The position numbers and the translations under genes were made by a program. From Streptomyces ambofaciens ATCC 23877 (GTDB lineage Bacteria; Actinomycetota; Actinomycetes; Streptomycetales; Streptomycetaceae): 64,000 nt of DNA. Of this stretch, positions 1 through 12,495 are shown in pieces; within the stretch, counting starts at the first letter, position 1; each line of letters opens with the position of its first letter. The notes below the pieces were generated by a model. That model was not told where the DNA came from. It did no database searches and was given only the letters and a program-made list of their open reading frames with translations. The stretch covers positions 1,599,001 through 1,663,000 of the forward strand of contig NZ_CP012382.1 in the NCBI RefSeq assembly GCF_001267885.1. Direction: 5' to 3'.

Positions 1-27
1 AATACGGTTCAGTACGCTCTGTGTTCC

Positions 28-2202
28 ATGCGAGACCATCGACGCGACGGCGTCCCGCTCGGCAACCTGCCGCTGGAACTCGACGCCTTCGTGGGGAGAG
101 CGGCGGAACTCGCCGAACTGGCCGGTGCGCTGGACTCCGGCCGGCTGGTGACCGTGACCGGGACCGGCGGGGTCGGGAAGTCGCGCCTGGCGGCGAGAGC
201 GGCCTCGCGGTGCGCGCCCCGGGACGGGGTGTGGCGGGTGGATCTGGCTCCGGTGCGCGACGAGGAGTTCGTCGACTACGCCGTCGTCGAGGCGCTCGGA
301 CTGACCGACCACACGACCCGGCTGCCGCGCGAGACGCTGGTCGCGCACCTCGCCGAGCGGGACCTGCTGCTGGTCCTGGACGGGGTCGAGCATCTGGTGG
401 ACGCCTGCGCCGCGCTGACGGCGGACCTGCTGGGCCGCGCCCCGGCGCTCAGGGTCCTGGCGGTGGGCCGCAGGCCGCTGGGCGTGGCCGGGGAGCGGCT
501 GATACCGCTGGCGCCGCTGCGCCCGGAGGAGGCCGTGGAGCTGCTGACGGTCCGGGCCGGGCAGCGGCACCTGCCCTGCGGTCAGGACGCGCTGGAGGGC
601 GATGGGGAGGTACGCGAGCTGTGCCGGCGCCTGGACGGCATTCCGCTGGCCATCGAGCTGGCGGCGGGGCGGCTGGGCGCGTTGTCGCCCGGGCAGGTGC
701 TGCGACGGCTGGACGACCGGTTCCGCCTGCTCACCGGCGGGGACCGCACCGCGCTGCCCCGGCACCGGACGCTGCGCACGGCGATCGGCTGGAGCCACGA
801 GCTGTGCACGCCGCAGGAGCGCCTGCTGTGGGCCCGGCTGTCGGTGTTCGCCGGGCCGTTCGACCTGGAGGCGGCCGAGTACGTGTGCAGCGGCGAGGGC
901 CTGGCCGCCGACGAGGTCCTGGACGTGCTCTCCGCGCTGCTCGCGCAGTCCGTGCTGACCCGCGAGGAGACCGTGGCCGGGGTGCGCTACCGGATGCTCG
1001 ACACGGTGCGGGCGTACGGCGCCGACTGGCTGGAGGCGACGGGTGACGCGACGCGGCTGCGCAGGCGGCACCGGGACTGGTACGTGGGCCTGGCGACCTG
1101 GTGCGAGCTGGAGTGGTTCTCGCCGCGCCAGCGGGAGGTCGCCGTGCGGGTGGACGCGGAACTGCCGAACCTGCGCAGTGCCCTGGAGCACTGCCTGACC
1201 GAGCCGGACGAGGCGCACCTGGGCCAGTACCTGGCGGGTGCCCTCTGGTTCCACTGGGTGGGCTGCGGACGGCTGTCGGAGGGCCGGCGCTGGCTGGAGC
1301 AGGCGGTGCGGCTGGACGCGGAGAACACGGCGGGCGAGCAGTCCCGGCTGAAGGCGCTGTGGGTGCTCGGCTACGTCGCGATCCTGCAGGGCGACACGGT
1401 GCCCGCCCTGGCGGCGTTGCAGGAGTGCCGGGAGGAGGCCGAGCGGTCGGCGAACCCGACGGCGGTGGCCTACGCGGAGCACCGCACCGGCTGCCTGGCC
1501 CTGGTCACCGACGACATGCAGCGTGCGGAAACGCTGCTGCGCTCCGCGCTCGAGCGCTATCGGGAGATCGGGGAGCTCAACAGCAACGTGCTGATGGGCC
1601 AGGTGGAGCTGGCCATGACGCGGGCCTTCCAGGGCGATCTGCCGGACGCCGTGCGCCTGTGCGAGGACGTGCGCCAGGTGTGCGAGGACCACGGCGAGCG
1701 CTGGGCCCGCGGCTACGCCCTGTACGTACTGGCCTACGCGGCCTGGAGCGACAGCCGGCCGGAACGCGCCCGCGAGCTGCTGACCGACTGCCTGAGCGGC
1801 GCCCACCGCTTCCGCGATCAGCTGGGCTCGGTGCTGGCCGTGGAGCTGCTGGCCCTGGTCACGGTGGCCCAGGGCGACGCGGCGGAGGCCGCGGTGCTGC
1901 AGGGCGCGGCCGGGCGGATGTGGCCGTCGGTGGGGCTGCCGCTGTTCGGCTCGGCGCACTACAACGCGCCCCACGAGCTGTGCGAGGCGGCGGCGCGGGA
2001 GCAGCTGGGCGACGAGCGGTACGAGGAGTGCGTGCGGCACGGAGCGCGGCTCGGCCGGCGGGAGGCGGTGTCGCGGGCGCTGCGGCGGCCCGGAACGCCG
2101 CTGCCGGTGCCGCGCGGGGCCGGGCGGCGCGCCAGGGCGGGCGCGCGTACGGCGAAGCCCGCCGCCTCACCCACCCGGAAGGGCGAGGAGACGGCGGGCT
2201 GA
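28..2202 (+). CDS. NB-ARC/AAA-type ATPase with TPR-like C-terminus (AfsR/LuxR-ATPase relative)
   Basis: A 724-residue signal-transduction ATPase. An FVGR motif (21-24) leads into a P-loop GTGGVGKS (45-52) and a Walker B-like LLVLDGVEHL near 112-121. The sensor/winged-helix portion carries LCRRLDGIPLAIELAAGR, typical of the NB-ARC modules of AfsR and LuxR-type ATPases. From about residue 360 the sequence is Ala/Leu/Glu-rich helical, consistent with TPRs, and it ends in a basic tail. No helix-turn-helix is visible at either end, so this may act through a partner rather than bind DNA itself. The reading frame stays open to base 1, and no ribosome-binding site precedes the ATG at 28, so the true start could lie outside the window. 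It converges on rpsD. The partner and ligand are unknown. Confidence 0.8.
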   Translation: MRDHRRDGVPLGNLPLELDAFVGRAAELAELAGALDSGRLVTVTGTGGVGKSRLAARAASRCAPRDGVWRVDLAPVRDEEFVDYAVVEALGLTDHTTRLPRETLVAHLAERDLLLVLDGVEHLVDACAALTADLLGRAPALRVLAVGRRPLGVAGERLIPLAPLRPEEAVELLTVRAGQRHLPCGQDALEGDGEVRELCRRLDGIPLAIELAAGRLGALSPGQVLRRLDDRFRLLTGGDRTALPRHRTLRTAIGWSHELCTPQERLLWARLSVFAGPFDLEAAEYVCSGEGLAADEVLDVLSALLAQSVLTREETVAGVRYRMLDTVRAYGADWLEATGDATRLRRRHRDWYVGLATWCELEWFSPRQREVAVRVDAELPNLRSALEHCLTEPDEAHLGQYLAGALWFHWVGCGRLSEGRRWLEQAVRLDAENTAGEQSRLKALWVLGYVAILQGDTVPALAALQECREEAERSANPTAVAYAEHRTGCLALVTDDMQRAETLLRSALERYREIGELNSNVLMGQVELAMTRAFQGDLPDAVRLCEDVRQVCEDHGERWARGYALYVLAYAAWSDSRPERARELLTDCLSGAHRFRDQLGSVLAVELLALVTVAQGDAAEAAVLQGAAGRMWPSVGLPLFGSAHYNAPHELCEAAAREQLGDERYEECVRHGARLGRREAVSRALRRPGTPLPVPRGAGRRARAGARTAKPAASPTRKGEETAG

Positions 2203-2216
2203 GTACCGCTGGTACT
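2202..2216. terminator. short hairpin between convergent ATPase gene and rpsD
   Basis: AGTACC-GCT-GGTACT forms a 6-bp stem that overlaps the last base of the ATPase stop codon. It is the only obvious hairpin in the 29-bp convergent gap, so it may serve both directions. It is weak compared with other terminators in this window. Confidence 0.3.
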
Positions 2217-2231
2217 GCGCCGGGGCTGGGA

Positions 2232-2846
2232 TCAGCGGGCGTAGTACTCGACGACGAGCTGCTCGTCGCAGATCACCGGGATCTCCTTGCGGTTCGGCTC
2301 GCGGTCCAGGCGGAACGCCAGGGCCTTGAGGTTCACCTGGAGGTAGCGCGGGGTCTCGCCGTCGGGGGCGAAGCCACCCTCACGGGCGATCGTGAAGAGG
2401 GTCTTCTCCTTGGAGCGCTCGCGCACCTGCACGACGTCGTCCGGACGGACACGGAAGGACGGCTTGTCGACCTTCTGGCCGTTGACCTGGATGTGGCCGT
2501 GGACGACCATCTGGCGGGCCTGGTAGATCGTGCGGGCGATGCCCGAACGCAGGACCAGCGCGTCGAGGCGGCGCTCGAGCTCGATGACCAGGGCCTCGCC
2601 GGTCTTCATGTTGGTCTTGGAGGCACGCTCGTAGGCGCGGACGAGCTGGCGCTCGCTGAGGTCGTACTGCGCGCGCAGACGCTGCTTCTCGAGCAGACGG
2701 ACCTTGTAGTCCGAGTTCTGCTTGCGGCCGCGGCCGTGCTCACCCGGCGGGTAGGGGCGGGCCTCGAAGTACTTGACGGCCTTCGGCGTCAGCGCGATGC
2801 CGAGGGCACGCGACTTCTTGACCTTGGGGCGGGACTGGTTCGCCAC
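2232..2846 (-). CDS. rpsD: 30S ribosomal protein S4
   Basis: A 204-residue S4, the primary 16S rRNA-binding assembly protein. The sequence begins [19 protein letters not shown], and an S4 RNA-binding domain lies around 93-155 ([17 protein letters not shown]...[11 protein letters not shown]). The GTG at 2846 is chosen because it gives the usual family length and is preceded by AGGAAAG at good spacing; the open frame continues upstream to 3179 but is not S4-like. The N-terminus has no cysteines, so this is the zinc-free (C-minus) form. It is monocistronic here, which is typical of actinomycetes, where rpsD lies apart from the rpsK-rpoA operon. Confidence 0.97.
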   Translation of the reverse strand: MANQSRPKVKKSRALGIALTPKAVKYFEARPYPPGEHGRGRKQNSDYKVRLLEKQRLRAQYDLSERQLVRAYERASKTNMKTGEALVIELERRLDALVLRSGIARTIYQARQMVVHGHIQVNGQKVDKPSFRVRPDDVVQVRERSKEKTLFTIAREGGFAPDGETPRYLQVNLKALAFRLDREPNRKEIPVICDEQLVVEYYAR

Positions 2847-3142
2847 TGTCTGTGTCTCTTTCCTGGTTTTCCGGCTTGTCAGGGTTGAGGGAGGTCGCAA
2901 TCCGCAGCCGGGGAAACCCGCCGGGCCCGCGTGGGGCCTGCCGGGCAGCCGCTCCCCTGGTCTGGGCACATACGTGCAGCACGCGAGTGGCCCACCGACC
3001 GCTCCCGGAGCTCCGGGTGGTGGTGGGCTGCCCGCGACACCTATCGACGGTGCGCGACGCTCCTGGAACCCGCTGGGGGTTCCGGCCGGTTGTCCCGTTC
3101 TGACTGCACGGGACTCGGCACTCCGAGCGAGTCTACAGGTGC
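2847..3142 (-). promoter_or_regulatory. rpsD upstream/leader region
   Basis: A gene-free stretch of about 296 bp between rarA and rpsD, expected to carry the rpsD promoter and a long 5' leader. A TAGACT hexamer on the minus strand (around 3130-3135) fits a HrdB-type -10, but there is no convincing -35. S4 is a translational autoregulator in many bacteria; whether this leader folds into such a site cannot be judged by eye. Confidence 0.3.
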
Positions 3143-4498
3143 TCAGGTCCGCTTGCGACCGAGGTGCCCGCGGGTCCACTCGACCGCGTCCGCGTACCTG
3201 GCCTCGGCGCCGTGCCGGGTCGGGGCGTAGTAGGTGCGGTCCTTCAGCTCGTCCGGCGCGTACTGCTGGGCGGCGATGCCCTCCGGCAGGTCGTGCGGGT
3301 ACACGTACCCCTGCCCGTGTCCGAGCTTGCCCGCGCCCTTGTAGTGGCTGTCACGCAGGTGCGACGGCACCGGACCGGCGAAACCCTTGCGCACGTCGTC
3401 CAGGGCGGCGCCGATGGCGGTGGTCGCCGCGTTGGACTTGGGGGCGAGGGCCAGGGCGATGGTCGCGTGGCTCAGGGTGAGCGCGGCCTCCGGGAAACCG
3501 ATCATCGCGACGGCCTGGGCGGCGGCGACGGCGATCGGCAGGGCGTTCGGGTCGGCGAGGCCGATGTCCTCGCTGGCGGAGATCATCAGCCGGCGGGCGA
3601 TGAACCGGGGGTCCTCGCCCGCCTCGATCATCCGGGCCAGGTAGTGCAGGGCGGCGTCCACGTCGGAGCCGCGGATGGACTTGATCAGGGCGCTGGCGAC
3701 GTCGTAGTGCTGGTCGCCGTCGCGGTCGTACTTCACCGCGGCCCGGTCGACCGTCTCCTCCAGCGTGGTGAGGGCGATCTCCGTCTCGCCCTTGTCCAGC
3801 GCGGCCCCGGCGGCGGCCTCCAGCGCGGTCAGGGCGCGGCGGGCGTCGCCGCCCGCGATGCGCAGCAGGTGCTCCTCGGTGTCCTCGGGAAGGCCCACGG
3901 CCTCCTTCAGGCCGCGCTCGTCGGCCAGGGCCCGGCGGAGCAGGCCCCTGACGTCGTCGTCGGTGAGGGGTTCGAGGGTGAGGAGGAGGGAGCGGGAGAG
4001 CAGGGGGGAGATCACCGAGAAGTACGGGTTCTCGGTGGTGGCGGCGATCAGGGTGACCCAGCGGTTCTCGACGGCCGGGAGCAGGGAGTCCTGCTGGGCC
4101 TTGCTGAAGCGGTGGATCTCGTCGAGGAAGAGGACGGTCTCCTTGCCGTACCCGCCGACCGCGCGGCGGGCGCCGTCGATGACCGCGCGGACCTCCTTGA
4201 CGCCCGCGGTGATCGCCGACAGTTCCACGAAGCGCTTGTTGGTGGCCTTGGAGACCACGTAGGCGAGGGTGGTCTTGCCGGTGCCCGGCGGGCCCCAGAG
4301 GATCACGGAGGAGGGTCCGGCGGGGCCGGAGGCGCCCTCGCCGACCAGACGGCGCAGGGGCGAACCGGGCTTGAGCAGGTGCTGCTGGCCGACGACCTCG
4401 TCGAGGGTGCGCGGACGCATCCGCACGGCGAGGGGACTGCCGGTCGGGTCCTTCTCCTGGCGTTCTTCTGCTGCGGCGGTGAACAGGTCGGGCTCCAC
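3143..4498 (-). CDS. rarA: Replication-associated recombination protein A (MgsA/RarA AAA+ ATPase)
   Basis: A 451-residue clamp-loader-like AAA+ ATPase of the RarA/MgsA/WRNIP1 family, acting at stalled replication forks. It has Walker [10 protein letters not shown] (69-77), Walker [10 protein letters not shown], and sensor 1 LIAATTENP. The C-terminal part has the family's tetramerisation domain, with the conserved [19 protein letters not shown] and [18 protein letters not shown]. The start is GTG (4498). In streptomycetes rarA commonly lies near rpsD and hisS, as here. Confidence 0.94.
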   Translation of the reverse strand: MEPDLFTAAAEERQEKDPTGSPLAVRMRPRTLDEVVGQQHLLKPGSPLRRLVGEGASGPAGPSSVILWGPPGTGKTTLAYVVSKATNKRFVELSAITAGVKEVRAVIDGARRAVGGYGKETVLFLDEIHRFSKAQQDSLLPAVENRWVTLIAATTENPYFSVISPLLSRSLLLTLEPLTDDDVRGLLRRALADERGLKEAVGLPEDTEEHLLRIAGGDARRALTALEAAAGAALDKGETEIALTTLEETVDRAAVKYDRDGDQHYDVASALIKSIRGSDVDAALHYLARMIEAGEDPRFIARRLMISASEDIGLADPNALPIAVAAAQAVAMIGFPEAALTLSHATIALALAPKSNAATTAIGAALDDVRKGFAGPVPSHLRDSHYKGAGKLGHGQGYVYPHDLPEGIAAQQYAPDELKDRTYYAPTRHGAEARYADAVEWTRGHLGRKRT

Positions 4499-4518
4499 GG
4501 TTGAACCCTACCGGGGGG

Positions 4519-4537
4519 TCTGGGGGTCGCCCCCAGA
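4519..4537. terminator. hairpin between VKOR gene and rarA
   Basis: TCTGGGGG-TCG-CCCCCAGA is a perfect 8-bp stem in the intergenic region upstream of rarA. It is probably a second stop signal for minus-strand transcripts from the VKOR gene. Confidence 0.4.
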
Positions 4538-4560
4538 GGGCACAGCACCGCACCGACAAC

Positions 4561-4593
4561 CCGGTGGGCCGCTTCCGCGGAGCGGCCCGGCCG
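4561..4593 (-). terminator. terminator of VKOR-family gene
   Basis: A strong GC hairpin: CCGG-t-GGGCCGCT, a CCGCGG-containing loop, AGCGGCCC-g-GCCGG. It begins within about 10 bp of the VKOR stop codon on the minus strand. There is no U-tract, as is common in Streptomyces. Confidence 0.55.
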
Positions 4594-4598
4594 GTCCG

Positions 4599-5261
4599 TC
4601 AGCTGGTCCAGAAGTCCCACCAGCGGGTCAGGATCATCATGCCGATGATGCCGATGTGCAGCACCGGCAGGACCCAGGTGAACTCGCCGAAGAAGCTCTT
4701 GAGCCAGGTCGGCGCGGGCAGGAAGCCCTTGCGGACGTTGAAGGACGTCACGTACCAGAACATGATGATCGTGGCGACCCAGGCCAGGCAGCACCACAGG
4801 CACAGCGCGTTGATCCGGTACAGGGACTGGAACTGCAGCCAGGTGCAGAAGCCGACGCCGAAGAGCGTGCCCGCGTTGAAGGTGAGCCAGTACCAGCGCG
4901 GGAAGCGGGCCCCGGCGAGCAGGCTCATGCCGACGCAGACCACGATGCCGTAGGTGACCAGGCCGAGCACCGGGTTCGGGAACCCGAAGACGGCGGCCTG
5001 GTCGCTCTCCATGACGCTGCCGCAGGAGACGACGGGATTGAGGCTGCACCCGGGCGTGAACGTGGTGCCCGCGACCTTCGCCTCGAGCAGCTTGAACTTG
5101 TCCAGCGTGATGACCCAGGCGGCGAGCACTCCGGCCGCGCCCGTGATCACCAGCAGCAGGGCCAGGGCGCGGCTGCCGCCCTCGGCCCGCGACGCTCCGG
5201 CGGTGGGTTCCGGCGCGGGCTCCGCCACGGTGGAGACGTCCTTCACTGTCGTCTTGCTCAT
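4599..5261 (-). CDS. Vitamin K epoxide reductase (VKOR)-family membrane protein
   Basis: A 220-residue polytopic membrane oxidoreductase. After a charged N-terminus, a first TM (about 31-52) leads to an extracytoplasmic loop with the paired cysteines C72 and C80 ([12 protein letters not shown]). Three more hydrophobic segments follow, including the CxxC active site LCLWCC (C154/C157). This is the full bacterial VKOR set, which reoxidises a periplasmic DsbA-like partner by passing electrons to quinone. No thioredoxin domain is fused to it, so the partner is encoded elsewhere. The start MSKTTVKD (5261) is preferred: it places TM1 normally, and the longer open frame upstream is not membrane-like. 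Confidence 0.9.
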   Translation of the reverse strand: MSKTTVKDVSTVAEPAPEPTAGASRAEGGSRALALLLVITGAAGVLAAWVITLDKFKLLEAKVAGTTFTPGCSLNPVVSCGSVMESDQAAVFGFPNPVLGLVTYGIVVCVGMSLLAGARFPRWYWLTFNAGTLFGVGFCTWLQFQSLYRINALCLWCCLAWVATIIMFWYVTSFNVRKGFLPAPTWLKSFFGEFTWVLPVLHIGIIGMMILTRWWDFWTS

Positions 5262-5456
5262 CACGCCGATTCCGTCACTTGAGTCGGACCTGCTTCGGGC
5301 AGGGCCATTGTGCCGCACCACCCTGTATGGCCACTGTTCGATGAACATAAGAACGCACCGGTGACCGCCCCGGAGAGTTGCGTTCCGGCCGATTCGCGTT
5401 CTCCAGGGGCACACGCGAGCGAACGCGCGCCCCTGGGCCGACAGGGCCGCGGAACG

Positions 5457-6719
5457 CTAGCCGAGCCGCGACTCCAGCTCCGCGACGATCTCGTTGACAC
5501 CGATCGCGATCTGCTCGCCGGACTCCATGTCCTTGAGCTGGACGACCCCCTCGGCGAGATCGCGCTCGCCGAGGACCAGGGCGTAGCGCGCGCCCGAGCG
5601 GTGGGCCGCCTTCATCGCGGCCTTGAGGCCCTTGCCGCCGTAGGAGAAGTCGGCGGCCACGCCGTTCTTGCGCAGTTCGGTGACCTTCGAGAAGAGCACC
5701 CGGCGGGCCTCCTCGCCGAGCGGGACGGCGAAGACGGAGGTGACCGACGGGATGTCCAGTTCGATGCCCTCGGCCTCCAGGGCGAGGACGGTGCGGTCGA
5801 CCCCCAGGGCCCAGCCCACGGACGGGAGGGCCGGTCCGCCGATCATCTCGGACAGTCCGTCGTAGCGGCCGCCGCCGCCCACCGCGGACTGGGAGCCCAG
5901 GCCGTCGTGGACGAACTCGAAGGTCGTCCGCGTGTAGTAGTCCAGGCCGCGCACCAGCTTCGGGTCGTCCTCGAAGACCACGCCGGCCGCCGTGATCAGC
6001 TGCCGCACCTCCTCGTGGTACGCCTTGCAGGCGTCGCACAGGTAGTCGCGGAGCAGCGGTGCGTCGGTGAGCTGCTTCTGCACCTCGGGGCGCTTGTCGT
6101 CCAGGACGCGCAGCGGGTTGATGTCGGCGCGGCGCAGCGTCTCCTCGTCCAGGTCGAGACCGCGCAGGAAGTCCTGGAGCGCGGCCCGGTAGACCGGACG
6201 GCACTCCTTGTCGCCCAGGGAGTTGAGCAGGATGCGGAAGTTCTGCAGGCCCAGCGCCCGGTACGACTGGTCGGCCAGGATGATCAGTTCGGCGTCCAGG
6301 GCCGGGTCCTCGGCCCCGATGGCCTCGGCGCCGACCTGGGAGAAGTGGCGGTAACGGCCCTTCTGGGGGCGCTCGTAGCGGTACTGCGAGCCCGAGTACC
6401 AGACCTTCACCGGCAGGTTGCCCGCCTTGTGCAGGTTGGCCTCCAGGACCGCGCGCAGCACGGGGGCCGTCGTCTCCGGGCGCAGCGCGAGCCGGTCGCC
6501 GCCCTTGGTCTCGAAGACGTACATCTCCTTGGTCACGATGTCGGTGGACTCGCCGACACCGCGCGCGAAGAGCTCGACGTTCTCGAAACCGGGCGTCTCG
6601 ATGTAGCCGTAGCCGGAGTTGCGCAGCGGGGCGGCGATCGCCTCGCGGACCGCCAGGAACTTGGCGGAGTCCGGCGGCAGAAGGTCGTACGTGCCCTTGG
6701 GGGCCTTGAAGGTGCTCAC
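5457..6719 (-). CDS. hisS: Histidyl-tRNA synthetase
   Basis: A 420-residue class II aminoacyl-tRNA synthetase charging tRNA-His. Motif 1 lies in the N-terminal third, motif 2 is seen in [19 protein letters not shown], and the histidine-specific signatures are [15 protein letters not shown] and motif 3 [12 protein letters not shown]. The C-terminal anticodon-binding domain spans about 325-420. The GTG at 6719 ([15 protein letters not shown]) is the standard HisRS start; the frame continues upstream only as non-homologous sequence. It follows the hydrolase gene by 13 bp and is probably co-transcribed with it, a common pairing in streptomycetes. Confidence 0.97.
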   Translation of the reverse strand: MSTFKAPKGTYDLLPPDSAKFLAVREAIAAPLRNSGYGYIETPGFENVELFARGVGESTDIVTKEMYVFETKGGDRLALRPETTAPVLRAVLEANLHKAGNLPVKVWYSGSQYRYERPQKGRYRHFSQVGAEAIGAEDPALDAELIILADQSYRALGLQNFRILLNSLGDKECRPVYRAALQDFLRGLDLDEETLRRADINPLRVLDDKRPEVQKQLTDAPLLRDYLCDACKAYHEEVRQLITAAGVVFEDDPKLVRGLDYYTRTTFEFVHDGLGSQSAVGGGGRYDGLSEMIGGPALPSVGWALGVDRTVLALEAEGIELDIPSVTSVFAVPLGEEARRVLFSKVTELRKNGVAADFSYGGKGLKAAMKAAHRSGARYALVLGERDLAEGVVQLKDMESGEQIAIGVNEIVAELESRLG

Positions 6720-6732
6720 GGGAGGTCTCTCG

Positions 6733-7440
6733 TCACATTCCTCGTCGGGGAGCCCCGGGGGCTCCCTGGCCGGCGGCCACCTGCCGCAGATAGGGGTTGG
6801 TGGCGCGTTCCTGGCCGATGGTCGTGTAGTCGTTGTGCCCGGGCAGCACCACGGTGGAGTCGTCGAGCGGGAGGACCACGCGGGCCAGGGACTCGAGCAT
6901 GTCGTCCATGGAGCCACCGGGGAAGTCGGTGCGTCCGATGGAGCCGGCGAACAGCAGGTCGCCCGAGAAGAGGACCGGCGGGATGTCCGCCGCCTCGGGC
7001 ATACCGAAGGTCACCGACCCCTTGGTATGGCCCGGCGCGTGCGCGACGGTCAGCTCCAGGCCCGCCAGTTCGAGCTTCGTGCCGTCGGCCAGTTCCCTGA
7101 CGTCGTCCGGCTCGCCGACGGTCAACTCGCCCATGAGCGGCATGCCGATGGTGCGGCCGATCCCCTTCTCGGGGTCGCTCATCATGTAGCGGTCGTCCGG
7201 GTGGATCCAGGCCGGCACGTCGTGCGCGCCGCAGACCGGGACGACCGAGGCCACGTGGTCGATGTGGCCGTGGGTGAGGACGACGGCGACGGGCTTGAGC
7301 CGATGCTTCCTGATCGCTTCCTCGACTCCGGGGGCCGCCTGATGGCCCGGGTCGATGATCACGCACTCCTCACCGGCGGCGGGGGCGACGAGATAGCAGT
7401 TCGTCCCCCAGGCCCCGGCGGGGAACCCGGCAATGAGCAC
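6733..7440 (-). CDS. Metallo-beta-lactamase-fold hydrolase (glyoxalase II-like)
   Basis: A 235-residue protein with the MBL zinc-binding motif THGHIDH (56-62) and downstream ligands in [15 protein letters not shown] and LPGHNDYT, the pattern of the glyoxalase II / YcbL branch. The predicted role is hydrolysis of a thioester such as S-lactoyl-thiol; the exact substrate is unknown. The start is GTG (7440). It is the first gene of a two-gene unit with hisS and diverges from the cyclophilin gene across a 183-bp promoter region. Confidence 0.9.
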   Translation of the reverse strand: MLIAGFPAGAWGTNCYLVAPAAGEECVIIDPGHQAAPGVEEAIRKHRLKPVAVVLTHGHIDHVASVVPVCGAHDVPAWIHPDDRYMMSDPEKGIGRTIGMPLMGELTVGEPDDVRELADGTKLELAGLELTVAHAPGHTKGSVTFGMPEAADIPPVLFSGDLLFAGSIGRTDFPGGSMDDMLESLARVVLPLDDSTVVLPGHNDYTTIGQERATNPYLRQVAAGQGAPGAPRRGM

Positions 7441-7623
7441 GATCGTCCTTCGTTTGTGTCGGTTCGGGTGGGCTTGCGAACAGGTCGCGCCCGTGGTCAG
7501 AGCCTACCGGCGGTGCCGATTCCTCAGCGAACCCATATACGGTACGGGGCTACACGCCCACGGTCGGCTCATCGCACGCACGCGTACCGGTCGGCACACG
7601 AAGACGCATGAGGAGAGAACCCG

Positions 7624-8448
7624 GTGGTCACCCAGGAGCAGCGGCGGCGTCAGCTCGCCCGGGAGAAGTTCTTGCGGCAGCAGCAGCGACGTACCTCCGC
7701 TCGACGCAAGGCGCGCATGCGCAACGCCGCGATCGCGTCCGTGCTCGGCGTGATTCTGATCGGCAGTGTCGCGCTCTACACGACCGGGGTGGTCCTGGAC
7801 GACGACGACACCAAGTCGAACGCGAACGCGGAGGTCACCCCGAGCGCCTCGGCGAGCAGCAAGGCGCCGGACCCGTGCGACAAGCCGGCCGAGGGGAAGG
7901 TCAAGACGCAGACCTGGAAGAAGGAACCTGCGATGACCATCGACAAGTCGGCGAAGTACACGATGAAGCTGGCCACGACCTGCGGCGACATAGACATCGC
8001 CCTGAAGACGTCGGCGGCGCCGCACACCGTCAACTCGTTCAGCTTCCTGGCCGGCAAGGGCTTCTTCGACCACACGCCGTGCCACCGGCTCACCACCAAC
8101 GGGATCTTCGTGCTCCAGTGCGGCGACCCGACGGGACAGGGCAACGGCGGCCCCGGCTACACCATCCCGGACGAGAATCTGAAGGACAAGAGCCTCAAGA
8201 AGAACACGTATCCGGCGGGCACGGTGGCGATGGCGAACACCGGGCAGCCGGGCTCCGGCGGCAGCCAGTTCTTCCTCGTGTACCAGGACAGTCCGTTGCC
8301 TCCCAGCTACACCCCGTTCGGCACCATCTCGGACGAGGGCATGACCGTGCTGAAGAAGATCGCCGCCGCCGGCGAGAGCACGGGAGCGGGCGACGGAGCA
8401 CCCAACGCGACGGTCGTGATCGACAAGGCGACCGTCGCCAAATCCTGA
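7624..8448 (+). CDS. Membrane-anchored cyclophilin-type peptidyl-prolyl isomerase
   Basis: A 274-residue protein with a basic N-terminus (1-33), one TM anchor (about 35-57), an acidic/Ser-rich linker, and a cyclophilin domain from about 100. Catalytic-site residues are recognisable in HRLTTNGIFVLQCGDPTG, GTVAMANTG and GGSQFFLVYQD. It is expected to catalyse prolyl isomerisation of exported proteins on the outer face of the membrane. The GTG at 7624 is supported by an upstream AGGAGAGAAC. The gene is monocistronic. Confidence 0.92.
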   Translation: MVTQEQRRRQLAREKFLRQQQRRTSARRKARMRNAAIASVLGVILIGSVALYTTGVVLDDDDTKSNANAEVTPSASASSKAPDPCDKPAEGKVKTQTWKKEPAMTIDKSAKYTMKLATTCGDIDIALKTSAAPHTVNSFSFLAGKGFFDHTPCHRLTTNGIFVLQCGDPTGQGNGGPGYTIPDENLKDKSLKKNTYPAGTVAMANTGQPGSGGSQFFLVYQDSPLPPSYTPFGTISDEGMTVLKKIAAAGESTGAGDGAPNATVVIDKATVAKS

Positions 8449-8583
8449 CCCTCATCAGCGAAAGTTCGGTCGCGCGGGATGCGGACAGGCCACCCGCCGG
8501 TCGCCTATGTTGGCCGTGACGAAACTGTGGACGATGCCCGGGGGTAGCGAAGCCCTCCGCAGGCATCATGTGGAGGAGGCGCT

Positions 8584-9813
8584 GTGAGCAGCGACCCGTG
8601 GGGCCGCGTCGACGAGACGGGGACCGTGTACGTGCGTACGGCCGACGGCGAGAAGGTCGTCGGTTCCTGGCAGGCAGGCTCCCCCGAGGAGGCGCTGGCC
8701 TACTTCGAGCGCAAGTACGAAGGCCTGGTTGTCGAGATCGGCCTCCTCGAGAAGCGCGTGAAGACCACCGACCTGTCGGCGAAGGACGCCCAGACGGCCA
8801 TCGACCACCTGCGGGAACAGGTCGACGCGCACCACGCGGTCGGTGACCTGGACGCCCTGCGCACCCGGCTGGACAAACTCGTGGAGCTGGTCGACAAGCG
8901 CCGCGAGGAGCGGAAGGTCCAGCGGGCGAAGCAGTCCGACGAGGCGCGCGGCGCCAAGGAGGCGCTGGTCGCCGAGGCCGAGGAGCTGGCCGGGTCCGAC
9001 CAGTGGCGGGCGGCCGGTGAGCGACTGCGCTCGCTGGTGGACACCTGGAAGGGCCTGCCGCGGCTGGACCGCAAGTCCGACGACGAGCTGTGGCACCGCT
9101 TCTCGCACGCGCGCTCGGCGTTCTCCAAGCGCCGCAAGCAGCACTTCGCGCAGCTGGACGCGCAGCGCGAGGACGCCCGGCAGACCAAGGAACGGCTGGT
9201 CGCCGAGGCCGAGGCGCTGTCGAACTCGACGGAGTGGGGGCCGACGGCCGCGCGCTACCGCGACCTGATGTCCGAGTGGAAGGCCGCGGGCCGCGCCCAG
9301 CGCGAGCACGAGGACGACCTGTGGAACCGCTTCCGCGGCGCCCAGGACGTGTTCTTCGCGGCCCGCAGCTCGGTCTTCGCCGAGCGGGACGCCGAGCAGA
9401 CGGAGAACCTCAAGCTCAAGGAGGAGCTGGCCGAGGAGGCCGAGAAGCTCCTGCCGGTGACCGACCTGAAGGCGGCCCGCGCCGCGTTCCGTTCGGTCAA
9501 CGAGCGCTGGGAGGCCATCGGCCATGTGCCGCGCGACGCCCGGCCGAAGGTCGAGGGCCGGATGCACGCGGTGGAGCGGGCGCTCCAGGAGGCCGAGGAG
9601 AGCGAGTGGCGCCGGACGAACCCGGAGGCGCGCGCGCGTGCCGAGGGTCTGACCGGTCAGCTCCAGGCCGCCGTGGACAAGCTGCGCTCCCAGATCGAGC
9701 AGGCACGCGCCCAGGGCAACAACGCCAGGGCCGACAAGCTCCAGCGTGAGCTGGAGGGCCGGCAGGCGCTGCTGGACCAGGCCCTGAAGGGGCTGCACGA
9801 GTTCGGCGGCTGA
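8584..9813 (+). CDS. DUF349 repeat protein
   Basis: A 409-residue soluble, highly charged helical protein. At least three DUF349 modules can be seen, marked by Trp-containing helices such as SDQWRAAGERLRSLVDTWKG, STEWGPTAARYRDLMSEWKA and RAAFRSVNERWEAIGH. The last 70 residues look like a coiled coil. DUF349 proteins have no agreed biochemical function. The GTG at 8584 follows a strong GGAGGAGG. It faces relA across a shared terminator, and this gene order beside relA recurs in streptomycetes. Confidence 0.88.
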   Translation: MSSDPWGRVDETGTVYVRTADGEKVVGSWQAGSPEEALAYFERKYEGLVVEIGLLEKRVKTTDLSAKDAQTAIDHLREQVDAHHAVGDLDALRTRLDKLVELVDKRREERKVQRAKQSDEARGAKEALVAEAEELAGSDQWRAAGERLRSLVDTWKGLPRLDRKSDDELWHRFSHARSAFSKRRKQHFAQLDAQREDARQTKERLVAEAEALSNSTEWGPTAARYRDLMSEWKAAGRAQREHEDDLWNRFRGAQDVFFAARSSVFAERDAEQTENLKLKEELAEEAEKLLPVTDLKAARAAFRSVNERWEAIGHVPRDARPKVEGRMHAVERALQEAEESEWRRTNPEARARAEGLTGQLQAAVDKLRSQIEQARAQGNNARADKLQRELEGRQALLDQALKGLHEFGG

Positions 9814-9825
9814 CACCGCGCGCGA

Positions 9826-9858
9826 AAGGGGCTCCCGTACCAGGTACGGGAGCCCCTT
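9826..9858. terminator. bidirectional terminator between DUF349 gene and relA
   Basis: A perfect 15-bp stem (arms 9826-9840 and 9844-9858) with a CAG loop. It starts 13 bp after the DUF349 stop and lies 37 bp from the relA stop. AA/TT at the base gives it a short T-run on both strands. Confidence 0.85.
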
Positions 9859-9894
9859 CGTGTTCTTCGTATCGTCTCCGGCGTGTGCGGCCCG

Positions 9895-12438
<2,544 letters not shown>

Positions 12439-12495
12439 GAGGACTCCTCGTGCGCGATCCGGGTCCCCCGGTCAGGCTCCGGAGTCCCCATGGTA

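Noticed and set aside
2847..3179. N-terminal extension of rpsD
   Set aside because: The frame is open to 3179, but the added residues are unlike S4, and a good ribosome-binding site stands before GTG 2846.
6720..6917. N-terminal extension of hisS
   Set aside because: It would overlap the hydrolase gene in another frame and is not part of any HisRS.
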